DNA of 64,000 nucleotides from Muribaculaceae bacterium (GTDB lineage: Bacteria > Bacteroidota > Bacteroidia > Bacteroidales > Muribaculaceae). A program made the translations under genes and the position numbers. The notes under the pieces are model-generated. The model was not told the DNA's origin. It did no database searches and was given only the letters and a program-made list of their open reading frames with translations. Positions 16,446 to 23,536 of this stretch are shown here, piece by piece (the first letter of the stretch is position 1; each line of letters begins with the position of its first letter). The stretch lies in NCBI GenBank assembly GCA_017462345.1, contig JAFTRI010000018.1:1-64000 (forward strand), written 5' to 3'.

Positions 16446-17262
16446 GAAGGTATATAAGTCTGCACCATTGCCATTTCAGGGTCAGAAACGCCGTTTTTTG
16501 AACGATTTACGGGAAGTTATTTCTCGGCTTGAAGATATAGATATTGTTGTGGATTTATTTGGTGGTAGTGGTTTGCTTGCTCATACGGTCAAGCGAGAAC
16601 GCCCGGAGCTGAAAGTAATCTACAACGATTATGACAACTATTGTGAGAGGCTTGAAAATGTTGCCACGACCAATGATATTTTGGCGCGGCTGCGAAAGAT
16701 GGTGAAAGATGTTCCTGCTGACAAACGCATCCCTGATGCTATACGTGGCAAAATACTTGAGGTGATTGCCGAATATGCAGGGAAAAGTTATGTCGATTAT
16801 TTGACATTAGGCTCATCGTTATTATTCAGTGGAAAGTGGGCGGATAGTTTTGCAGAGTTGTCGAAGCACGCGATGTATAATTGCGTGAAACAGAATGATT
16901 ATTGTGTTGATGGCTATTTAGATGGATTAGAAATAACTCACAAAGATTATAAGGAACTATTTAATGAGTACAAAGGCAATAAACGTGTTTTGTTCCTGAT
17001 TGATCCGCCTTACCTTTCAACTGATTGTGGCTCGTATAAAAGTTATTGGGGATTGTCGGAATATCTTGATGTGCTGAAGGTGCTTGTGGGAACAAAGTAC
17101 ATTTATTTCACAAGCAATAAATCACATATAATAGACCTTTGCGAATGGATAAATGATAACATGGATATTGGAAATCCTTTTGATGGTGTTGAAAGGCGTT
17201 TGCAGCAAAACCGGCTCAATTACCAAAGTTCTTTTACAGATATAATGTTAGTGAAAGAGTAA
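16438..17262 (+). CDS. Dam-like DNA adenine methyltransferase
   Basis: 274 residues, close to Dam (278). The N-terminal PLPFQGQKRRFL carries the class-alpha motif X, VVDLFGGSG (38-45) is the AdoMet-binding motif I, and DPPYLSTD (189-196) is the catalytic motif IV of N6-adenine (or N4-cytosine) methyltransferases. The C-terminal part is short. No restriction enzyme is adjacent, so it is best read as an orphan phage methylase that shields phage DNA. The 8-bp overlap with the TS-like gene implies that the two act together. The recognition sequence cannot be read from the protein. Confidence 0.85.
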   Translation: MCEKVYKSAPLPFQGQKRRFLNDLREVISRLEDIDIVVDLFGGSGLLAHTVKRERPELKVIYNDYDNYCERLENVATTNDILARLRKMVKDVPADKRIPDAIRGKILEVIAEYAGKSYVDYLTLGSSLLFSGKWADSFAELSKHAMYNCVKQNDYCVDGYLDGLEITHKDYKELFNEYKGNKRVLFLIDPPYLSTDCGSYKSYWGLSEYLDVLKVLVGTKYIYFTSNKSHIIDLCEWINDNMDIGNPFDGVERRLQQNRLNYQSSFTDIMLVKE

Positions 17263-17412
17263 AAAAAGAGTGTTAAAGCGGCAACTTAAACACTCAGTAA
17301 AATGCTTGGGGAAGCAAAAGAACGAAAAACTCAACCTAAATGCGAGGCCAATTTTTTCGATTGCAATTTTGTTTTGAATAGATTGCAAATAGGCAAACTA
17401 ATACTTTAACCT
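17261..17412 (-). ncRNA. Predicted minus-strand small RNA at the prophage right end
   Basis: On the minus strand a promoter match (TTTG, 20 bp, TACCTTTG at 17419-17426) predicts a start near 17412. About 115 bases later a strong terminator follows: GAGTGTTTAAG, loop TTGCCG, CTTTAACACTC (17268-17295), then seven T (17261-17267). The interval has no ATG on this strand. It contains TTGCAATC twice and a small GCTTCCCCAAGC hairpin. The 3' end overlaps the stop of the methyltransferase gene on the other strand, so it could also act as an antisense regulator or merely stop inward host transcription. Confidence 0.5.
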
Positions 17413-17418
17413 ACTATA

Positions 17419-17450
17419 CAAAGGTACAAAAAAATAGCGAAACTACCAAA
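17419..17450 (-). promoter_or_regulatory. Promoter for the predicted small RNA
   Basis: Minus strand: TTTG (17447-17450) then 20 bp then TACCTTTG (17419-17426), a full match to TAnnTTTG. It points away from the host gene and into the prophage. Confidence 0.5.
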
Positions 17451-17504
17451 TAAAAGTATTGAAAAATAAGGAATTAAATACACTTTTTATCCATAAAATA
17501 AAAA

Positions 17505-17538
17505 GCTTTTAATTACCGCTCAAACAGTGATTAAAAGC
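17505..17538. repeat. Inverted repeat near prophage right end
   Basis: GCTTTTAAT (17505-17513) and ATTAAAAGC (17530-17538) form a perfect 9-bp stem with a 16-base loop. No T run of terminator quality follows. It may be a DNA-binding site or a weak terminator. Confidence 0.4.
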
Positions 17539-17576
17539 CTTTCAGTTTGCGTATTTTTGAGAATGCGAAAAAATGA

Positions 17577-17620
17577 GAAAATTGTACGTTTCGTTTTGAA
17601 AAATTGTACGTTTCGTTTTT
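17577..17620. repeat. Two tandem 22-bp repeats, candidate transposase sites of the prophage right end
   Basis: Units 17577-17598 and 17599-17620 match at 20 of 22 positions (core AAAATTGTACGTTTCGTTTT) and abut exactly. Mu carries two abutting 22-bp MuA sites (R1, R2) at its right end, so size, spacing and place fit, though the sequence differs from the Mu consensus. No terminal CA dinucleotide lies within 5 bp of the outer repeat; the nearest on the plus strand is near 17652. Confidence 0.6.
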
Positions 17621-17700
17621 GCGATTATAGAGGGTAAGAATATTGGTAACGCACCCCTTGAGATTTCGCTATAAAAAAGAATATTACTACACTGTTAAGG

Positions 17701-17734
17701 TTCAGTAACATTCCCTAATGTGTAAAAGACTGAA
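17701..17734 (-). terminator. Interrupted hairpin after the small secreted protein gene
   Basis: TTCAGT and ACATT on one side pair with AATGT and ACTGAA on the other, with a loop of CCCT and an unequal internal bulge. It lies 3 bp past the restored stop codon at 17737. There is no clean T run. Confidence 0.35.
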
Positions 17735-17736
17735 AT

Positions 17737-18127
17737 TTACTTTCCTTGTCGTTCCTTAAACATTCTCTTAGTTTGGAAACCTTGAGTTATTTCATCATCA
17801 GATGTAACTTCTTTAGACAAAATCCATATAAAAATAAGCCCACCCCAAGTTTGGTCCTTAGAATTGTAACAGCCCTCGTAACTCCAACCTAATTTTGACC
17901 ATGTAATTCATTGCAGAAACCATAGTATTGAATTTGATTTCTTGCCCATTCTCGTCCACAAGTTTATTATCTTTAAGAGATTCTTGACCGAAGTCAATGC
18001 TTAAAGATATTTGATTGTTGCGTAATTCTTTCTCATTCCCTTGTAAAGTACAATATACTTTATAAGGCGTCTGAGCAGAAACAGAAACAGCAATGATAGC
18101 GAACAACAAAGCGATAAAACGCTTCAT
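17737..18127 (-). pseudogene. Small secreted Bacteroidales protein, frameshifted
   Basis: A signal peptide (MKRFIALLFAIIAVSVSAQ) is followed by TPYKVYCTLQG and SIDFGQES, then LVDENGQEI and FNTMVSAMNYM. The frame then runs into an early stop at 17858 (89 residues). Removing one A from the AAAA run near 17918 restores LGWSYEGCYNSKDQTWGG and a normal C-terminus ending KRMFKERQGK at 17737, giving about 129 residues, the length I know for this conserved family. This may be a true frameshift, a slippage-controlled gene, or an assembly error in a short homopolymer. Function is unknown. A -7 element TAATTTTG (18152-18159, minus strand) lies upstream. Confidence 0.75.
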
Positions 18128-18960
18128 GATATTAAAGTTTTAATGTTTTAGCAAAATTACGAAAATATCAGAACAATAGACTTTTTACTCTTTATTATTT
18201 ACAAAACAGGGAGAGAGAATAGCTTTGCCAAGCCGCAAACATTCCTTGCAATAGGAAATTTCCTCATAATTCTTACCAAATAGCGCCAATTTTAGACCAT
18301 ATTTCAGATTTTTCTGATGCTATTGAAAAGAGAGTCCATATATTTACATTTTACTCATATAAATGAGTCAACACCAACAAATTAACACGCATTATCGCTG
18401 ATTATTATGCTGATTTAACCGTCTCAGGTTTTAATATTTTCGCAGCACAAACCATTCACTCACAAATATTCCAAATTTTAAATTTTAGCAGCAAATCTGT
18501 TTACATTTAGCAACTATTTCTGAATATATTCTCATTTGCTATTCCCAACCGCAAATCAGCCCATTAAACAATTTACCCATGCATCCGTAAACAGCACCTA
18601 TATTCCAATTTACATCGGTTATTAGCCAATATTTCTCTTTCCAAAATCGTATCCTATTTACATATTTACACTATTTACACCTGAAACCCACCTATCAATC
18701 ACTTTCCTTAACTTTAATGCCAATTATCTGATTTCCTTATTATTTACACGCGATATTTCAAGTTTTCATCCCTAATTTTATTCATTTTACCTCAAAAAAT
18801 ATACCACCACACCGCGCAAACAACAAATGCCACTAACAATCAACGCTATACAATAAATATCATTACTATCACTTTAATAAATATTCCACTTTTCCCAATC
18901 TATTACCGCCTGATAAGTTTACAATTCTGCTCAATTGCAGTATTTTTATTCCGTTTTGCA
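18128..18960. other. Gene-free AT-rich region with extreme C over G bias
   Basis: No convincing gene is seen in more than 800 bp. From 18661 to 18900 I count about 63 C and 10 G on the plus strand. The hexamer TTTACA occurs nine times on the plus strand between 18190 and 18930 (three in a row near 18657-18680) and I find no TGTAAA. Such C-rich, G-poor tracts suit Rho loading on a rightward transcript, which would stop read-through before the XRE gene. Confidence 0.6.
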
Positions 18961-18963
18961 AAT

Positions 18964-18994
18964 TTTGAAATTTGAATTTTTATAATTACATTTG
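18964..18994 (+). promoter_or_regulatory. Promoter of the XRE regulator gene
   Basis: TTTG (18964-18967), 19 bp, TACATTTG (18987-18994), a full match to the Bacteroidetes consensus. The start should be near 19001, leaving a leader of about 21 bases before the ATG at 19023. Confidence 0.7.
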
Positions 18995-19022
18995 CACATC
19001 GATAATTGCAAAACAAAACAGC

Positions 19023-19565
19023 ATGGACATTGTTTCTCGCATCAAAATTTTCATGAATTATCTTAACATCGCCAACTCACAGTTTGCTGACAGTTGCCGG
19101 ATACCTCGCCCTACTATTTCACAAATACTGAATGGACGGAACAAAAAGATCAGCGATGAACTTATTAGTAAGATTCATGAAACATATCCATCCCTTTCCG
19201 TACTATGGCTAATGTTTGGCGAGGGAGAGATGCTGATTGATTCAAATATCAAAACCTCAGAGCCCCAAAATGACGCACTAATCGATTTTAACGATAATGA
19301 AACATCAGAAGTTGAAGGTTTTATGCAAACTCTTGACTTCAGTACATCACCAACAGATCCTATACTTCAAAAAAATCCTGACCCCGATATTTCTGCGAAA
19401 GAGGATGATAACGGAATTTTTATAGGAAAAAAGGACATTACACAAGAGCCACAAAAAACATCAATATCATTCAATACCGACAATTCAAAAAAAATTGTCA
19501 ATATAATGGTATTTTACAGCGACAACAGTTTTGAGTCATTCACACCGGCTTCCGCCAAAAACTGA
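19023..19565 (+). CDS. XRE-family helix-turn-helix regulator
   Basis: 180 residues from the ATG at 19023; an open frame reaches back to 18972 but crosses the promoter, so the later start is right. Residues about 5-60 form the helix-turn-helix (MNYLNIANSQFADSCRI, PTISQILNGRNKKIS), followed by SVLWLMFGEGEML, typical of Bacteroidales XRE proteins. The middle is acidic and disordered. The C-terminus has IVNIMVFYSDNSFESF, a conserved short motif in this family. It stands alone and may regulate itself. Targets are unknown. It is probably chromosomal and not part of the prophage, as it lies beyond the right end. Confidence 0.8.
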   Translation: MDIVSRIKIFMNYLNIANSQFADSCRIPRPTISQILNGRNKKISDELISKIHETYPSLSVLWLMFGEGEMLIDSNIKTSEPQNDALIDFNDNETSEVEGFMQTLDFSTSPTDPILQKNPDPDISAKEDDNGIFIGKKDITQEPQKTSISFNTDNSKKIVNIMVFYSDNSFESFTPASAKN

Positions 19566-19628
19566 CACCGTCAGCTACCACAAAAGATATAGGACTGAAT
19601 TATTGAGACGAGAATCACATTTTCTTTC

Positions 19629-19636
19629 TATATTTG
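19629..19636 (+). promoter_or_regulatory. -7 element of the pyrK-pyrD promoter
   Basis: TATATTTG matches TAnnTTTG. A TTG at 19603-19605 is 23 bp upstream, slightly far for a -33 element. The transcript would start near 19643, 44 bases before the pyrK ATG. Confidence 0.5.
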
Positions 19637-19686
19637 CACAATAAAATCATTCCTACATCCGGAACTGATACACATTATAAACAATA

Positions 19687-20466
19687 ATGAAGAAATATAT
19701 CTTAGATTTTATCATCGAGGATAATCAGCATCTTAGTGACATTTATTCATTGCTGATTCTCAAACCGGCTACAGGAGATACTCTGCCGGAAATACACCCC
19801 GGACAATTTGTCCAGATTTCAATTGATGATTCCAAAACCACCTTTTTGCGGCGACCTATCTCTATTAACTACGTTGACAGAAACAACAACAGCATGTGGT
19901 TACTTGTGCGTAAAGCCGGAGAAGGGACATCTCACTTGACCGCCATGCCGATTGGTTCGGTCATCAACATTATCCTTCCATTAGGCAACAGTTTCTCAAT
20001 ACCCGAGAACCAAAGCGATAGGATATTGCTTATAGGCGGAGGTGTAGGAGTTGCGCCCATGCTCTATTGGGGCAGTTACCTTAAAGAACACGGCTACAAC
20101 CCTGAATTTCTATTAGGGGCACGCTCAGCAAAGGACATTCTTGAATTGGAATATTTCCAAAACATAGGTACTGTCCACATCTCCACTGAAGACGGATCTC
20201 TTGGAGAAAAAGGTCTTGTCACTTCCCATAGCATACTGAAAGATAGAATTTCCATGATATATTGTTGCGGTCCAGCCCCGATGATGAAAGCAGTTGCAAA
20301 GGTCGCCAACACTATTGGAGCAGGCTGTGAAGTTTCCCTTGAAAACATGATGGCATGTGGACTTGGTGCATGTCTATGTTGTGTGGAAAATACTGTCAAA
20401 GGAAATGTATGCGTATGTACAGAAGGTCCTGTTTTTAATATCAATCAACTCACATGGCAAATTTAG
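19687..20466 (+). CDS. pyrK: Dihydroorotate dehydrogenase B, electron transfer subunit
   Basis: 259 residues, usual for PyrK. The N-terminal FAD-binding domain has [12 protein letters not shown], the NAD-binding domain has [13 protein letters not shown], and the C-terminal cluster (about residues 223-245) has the four Cys for a 2Fe-2S centre ([10 protein letters not shown] and a later CVCTEG). It passes electrons from dihydroorotate oxidised by PyrD to NAD. The gene overlaps pyrD by 13 bp. It belongs to pyrimidine synthesis in the cytoplasm. Confidence 0.95.
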   Translation: MKKYILDFIIEDNQHLSDIYSLLILKPATGDTLPEIHPGQFVQISIDDSKTTFLRRPISINYVDRNNNSMWLLVRKAGEGTSHLTAMPIGSVINIILPLGNSFSIPENQSDRILLIGGGVGVAPMLYWGSYLKEHGYNPEFLLGARSAKDILELEYFQNIGTVHISTEDGSLGEKGLVTSHSILKDRISMIYCCGPAPMMKAVAKVANTIGAGCEVSLENMMACGLGACLCCVENTVKGNVCVCTEGPVFNINQLTWQI

Positions 20467-21359
20467 CAGTTAACATCGGGAATCTGTCCTTGAAGAATCC
20501 GGTACTTACCGCATCGGGGACATTCGGTTACGGCGAGGAATTCAGTGATTTCATCGATCTAAACCGTCTTGGAGGCTTCATTATCAAAGGTACAACAATA
20601 AATCACCGCGAAGGAAACCCTTATCCTCGCATGATAGAGACCCCATCCGGAATGCTTAATGCCGTAGGATTACAGAATAAAGGTGTCGATTACTTTATCA
20701 ATAACATATATCCACGGATTAAGGATGTCGATTCCAATGTTATAGTAAATGTATCAGGAGCGACAGTAGATGACTATATCGCAGTGTGTGAAAAGCTCGC
20801 CCCACTTGACAAAATCAATGCCATAGAGGTAAACATTTCCTGTCCCAATGTAAAACAGGGAGGAATGGCATTCGGGACTACTTGTGACGGAGCGGCACAA
20901 GTAGCCAAAGCCGTGAGACAAGCCTTTCCAAAGACTGTAATCATAAAACTCTCCCCAAACGTTACCGATATAACAGAAATTGCCCGCGCAGTTGAAGCTG
21001 AAGGAGCCGATGCCGTATCCCTGATAAATACATTGCTCGGAATGTCAATCGACATCGAACGCCAACGCCCGCACCTGTCGACTATAACAGGAGGACTCTC
21101 AGGACCTGCAGTACGTCCGGTTGCAGTAAGGATGGTCTGGCAAGTATCTCATGCCGTAAAGATTCCGGTAATCGGGTTGGGCGGCATCATGAACGGACTT
21201 GACGCGATAGAGTTCATCCTTGCAGGGGCATGTGCCATCCAGGTAGGGACTGCCAATTTCATCGACCCGTCAGTTACAATGAAAATAATCGATTACATGG
21301 ATGACTATTGTAACCGCCACGGCATTAATGACATCAATGAAATTGTAGGATTAATCTAA
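20454..21359 (+). CDS. pyrD: Dihydroorotate dehydrogenase B, catalytic subunit
   Basis: 301 residues. FMN-barrel motifs are present: [13 protein letters not shown] at the N-terminus, [11 protein letters not shown] with catalytic Cys130 (the same number as in class 1B enzymes), and [14 protein letters not shown] near the C-terminus. Class 1B uses PyrK and NAD as acceptor, in agreement with the gene before it. Its stop (21357-21359) overlaps the stop of a convergent gene, and its terminator lies inside that gene (21401-21433). Confidence 0.95.
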   Translation: MANLAVNIGNLSLKNPVLTASGTFGYGEEFSDFIDLNRLGGFIIKGTTINHREGNPYPRMIETPSGMLNAVGLQNKGVDYFINNIYPRIKDVDSNVIVNVSGATVDDYIAVCEKLAPLDKINAIEVNISCPNVKQGGMAFGTTCDGAAQVAKAVRQAFPKTVIIKLSPNVTDITEIARAVEAEGADAVSLINTLLGMSIDIERQRPHLSTITGGLSGPAVRPVAVRMVWQVSHAVKIPVIGLGGIMNGLDAIEFILAGACAIQVGTANFIDPSVTMKIIDYMDDYCNRHGINDINEIVGLI

Positions 21360-21715
21360 AGGGATACAAAGTTCCACCCACTACTCACATCATATTTCAA
21401 CAAGGACACAACATCATGTCCTTGTTTTTTTTTGCAGTCAGACAAATACAGCCCGTTTTTTCCAAGATACATGTCAATTGCCGATAACGCGTCATACACA
21501 GAGCCACATCTGCACACAATCGCATTCATTTCAGTCAGACATACCGGATTGACTCCATTATTGCATACTGCAATACATCCCGATATAAACACCGTGAATG
21601 CAGTCTCTTCTTCATAAGGGACAACGGCTATACACCCGCCATTCACTTCCACTACAGCATTTCTATGTACATTACCCTGATGAAGTACAACCTGACTGAA
21701 ATAACGTTCAACCAT
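21356..21715 (-). CDS. Conserved Bacteroidales protein of unknown function
   Basis: 119 residues. It opens with [27 protein letters not shown], cut here into short strands, and carries [11 protein letters not shown] and [14 protein letters not shown]. The first half resembles the N-terminal beta strands of a small conserved family often found after the DUF4296 gene in Bacteroidales; I cannot name it. Its start shares one base with the stop of the DUF4296 gene, so it is translationally coupled. The C-terminal codons include an AAA run that forms the T run of the pyrD terminator on the other strand. Confidence 0.6.
   Translation of the reverse strand: MVERYFSQVVLHQGNVHRNAVVEVNGGCIAVVPYEEETAFTVFISGCIAVCNNGVNPVCLTEMNAIVCRCGSVYDALSAIDMYLGKNGLYLSDCKKKQGHDVVSLLKYDVSSGWNFVSL
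21401..21433 (+). terminator. Terminator of pyrKD
   Basis: CAAGGACA (21401-21408) pairs perfectly with TGTCCTTG (21417-21424), followed by nine T. It lies 42 bp past the pyrD stop and inside the coding part of the convergent gene. Confidence 0.85.
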
Positions 21716-22503
21716 TATTTCTTACCGTAATTGAATCTTTTGTGATTGAACCGCATATAACGATCAGGATTCATTCTGGTACGAACCAATGAAATACTGT
21801 CGGCAAACACCCTGTCACCCGATGCCAGATTAACACGTGCAGCACCATATACACGTGTAGCGACCTTTGTTGTATCAAGCACGAATGAAATATCAATCCA
21901 CCCGTCCCCCGACTCGGTCTCACTATAATATTCAGTCGATCCGTCATCATAGTCAGCGAATATTGACCAATCCATTGAAGACCGGCTATTAAATAACTTC
22001 ATCCTCCATTGGTATTTGTCACCCTTCTCCCAATTATCATCCCGATTAATCGAGAATGATATATACTCGCTTGGAGCATCATGTGCCATAATATAATAGC
22101 GAATCCCGTTCCAGGCATCGGCAGAATCTCCGGCAACAGTTATTTGTACCTCATCAGTAGTTGTTCCAATCTCACGGACATCTTTATCAAGAATCTCAAT
22201 GACCCGGTCATACACTTTAATATATTCTTCAATGTGATGACCATACCATACAAATGATGTGTCTACCTGTTCGGCAGTAACACCATGTTTTATATATATC
22301 GATTGCTTCAATGCCTTTTTCAGAGAATCCTCCCTATAGTCCCCCCTGTTTATCTCGACAACACTCTCTCCAATGTGAATGTCGGCAAGCAGCATTGCCA
22401 TTTCTTCCGGCGGTATTACATGCTCAGGTACAGCATTGCAGCCGGCCATGGATATAACAGCCAACACAACAGGAATTAAACGAGCAACACACCTCATAAT
22501 CAT
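21715..22503 (-). CDS. DUF4296 lipoprotein
   Basis: 262 residues. The signal peptide ends in a lipobox (VISMAGC, Cys near 22), so it is a lipoprotein. The DUF4296 domain follows: VIPPEEMAMLLADIHIGE, then YIKHGVTAEQVDTSFVWYGHH and a helix with VYDRVIEIL. The C-terminal 130 residues form a beta-rich extension (WKGDK-type strands, a Trp- and Tyr-rich region). It overlaps lspA by 4 bp, and its signal needs the product of lspA. The role of DUF4296 is not established. Confidence 0.85.
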   Translation of the reverse strand: MIMRCVARLIPVVLAVISMAGCNAVPEHVIPPEEMAMLLADIHIGESVVEINRGDYREDSLKKALKQSIYIKHGVTAEQVDTSFVWYGHHIEEYIKVYDRVIEILDKDVREIGTTTDEVQITVAGDSADAWNGIRYYIMAHDAPSEYISFSINRDDNWEKGDKYQWRMKLFNSRSSMDWSIFADYDDGSTEYYSETESGDGWIDISFVLDTTKVATRVYGAARVNLASGDRVFADSISLVRTRMNPDRYMRFNHKRFNYGKK

Positions 22504-23117
22504 GACTCCGTCTCAGAACCCGATAACCGTTTGGAATAAAAAAGTATCAACGATACAATTCCAACCGTTATTGCGGCATCGGCAAAATTGAACACCGGTT
22601 GGAAGAAAACAAAATGTTCACCCCCCACCCACGGTATCCATTCCGGCCAGTTGAAACTGAACAACGGGAAATAGAACATATCAACAACCTTGCCATAGAA
22701 CAACGGAGCATAACCTCCATTTTCAGGGAACATTGTTGCAATTTCAGGAGGGAAAGGGTCATTGAAAATCAACCCATAGAGCAAGCAATCGATTATATTT
22801 CCTGCCGCTCCGGCCGTTATCAGTGAAAAACAAGCAACATAGCCATTACTGATACATTCTCTCGTCTTTATTTTACAGATATAGAATATCAACGCAGCAA
22901 CGGCTATGATACGGAACAATGTAAGAAATAATTTACTCCCCATCTCCATGCCGAATGCCATTCCATTGTTTTCGATGAAATACAGATGGAAGAAGTCTGT
23001 TACAGGCAAATCTTCACCAAGATAAAAATTGGTTTTTACCCATATTTTCAGGAATTGGTCAATGACTATTACACCAAGAATGATTACTAATGCCAAATAC
23101 CCTTTAGATAGCTTCAT
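22500..23117 (-). CDS. lspA: Lipoprotein signal peptidase
   Basis: 205 residues with four membrane segments. Both catalytic Asp motifs are visible: AAGNIIDCL and FNFADAAITVG. The N-terminal KIWVKTNFYLGEDLPV and FIENNGMAFGM are the family signature. It cuts the signal peptide of prolipoproteins in the inner membrane. It is longer than the E. coli enzyme (164) because of an extended periplasmic loop rich in aromatics, which is usual in Bacteroidetes. The operon is ileS-traR-lspA-DUF4296. Confidence 0.95.
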   Translation of the reverse strand: MKLSKGYLALVIILGVIVIDQFLKIWVKTNFYLGEDLPVTDFFHLYFIENNGMAFGMEMGSKLFLTLFRIIAVAALIFYICKIKTRECISNGYVACFSLITAGAAGNIIDCLLYGLIFNDPFPPEIATMFPENGGYAPLFYGKVVDMFYFPLFSFNWPEWIPWVGGEHFVFFQPVFNFADAAITVGIVSLILFYSKRLSGSETES

Positions 23118-23130
23118 TCAATGTGGGCTG

Positions 23131-23508
23131 TTATTTCTTCAACATTTTCTGATCTATACTCAATGTCGCATGAGGTACAGCACGCAGCCGTTCCTTTGGA
23201 ATCAATTTCCCTGACTCGCGGCATATTCCATAAGTTTTGTTCTCTATGCGCACCAATGCAGCCTGAAGATGCTGTATAAACTTCATCTGACGCTGGGCAA
23301 GCTGTCCTGCCTCTTCTTTGCTGAGTGTGCTCGCACCCTCTTCAAGCACCTTGAATGTAGGAGATGTATCTGACACGTCATTGCCGTCAGTATTCATCAG
23401 ATTGGCTTTCAGCAATTCATAATCGCGTTGAGCCTTTTCCAATTTTGCAAGGATTATTTCCTTAAATTCCTGCAATTCCTCATCGGAATATCTTGTCTTT
23501 TCGCTCAT
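23131..23508 (-). CDS. TraR/DksA-family protein with a degenerate zinc finger
   Basis: 125 residues. A long N-terminal coiled coil (about 8-90) leads into YGICRESGKLIPKERLRAVPHA, the place of the zinc finger. Of the usual four Cys only one (GICRE) remains, so zinc binding by this site is unlikely. DksA-type proteins bind RNA polymerase through the secondary channel and act with ppGpp. The gene lies between ileS and lspA, as is normal in Bacteroidales. The loss of the zinc ligands is common in this lineage, to my knowledge. Confidence 0.85.
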   Translation of the reverse strand: MSEKTRYSDEELQEFKEIILAKLEKAQRDYELLKANLMNTDGNDVSDTSPTFKVLEEGASTLSKEEAGQLAQRQMKFIQHLQAALVRIENKTYGICRESGKLIPKERLRAVPHATLSIDQKMLKK

Positions 23509-23536
23509 GATATATCATTTACGTTTTCCAAAATGG

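Larger units (their letters stand above)
1..17620 (+). mobile_element. Mu-like prophage, right portion (left end outside window)
   Basis: A continuous rightward block of head, lysis, tail and fibre genes in Mu-like order (protease, capsid, sheath, tube, chaperone, tape measure, hub, spike, gp46-, gp47- and gp48-like baseplate genes, fibre) is followed by DNA-modification genes where Mu carries mom. It ends at two tandem 22-bp repeats (17577-17620), an arrangement like the R1-R2 transposase sites of Mu. Beyond them a host-type gene reads the other way and ends at 17737, so the terminus should lie between 17620 and 17737. Transposase and early genes are not in the window. The exact junction and target duplication cannot be seen without the left end. 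Confidence 0.85.
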
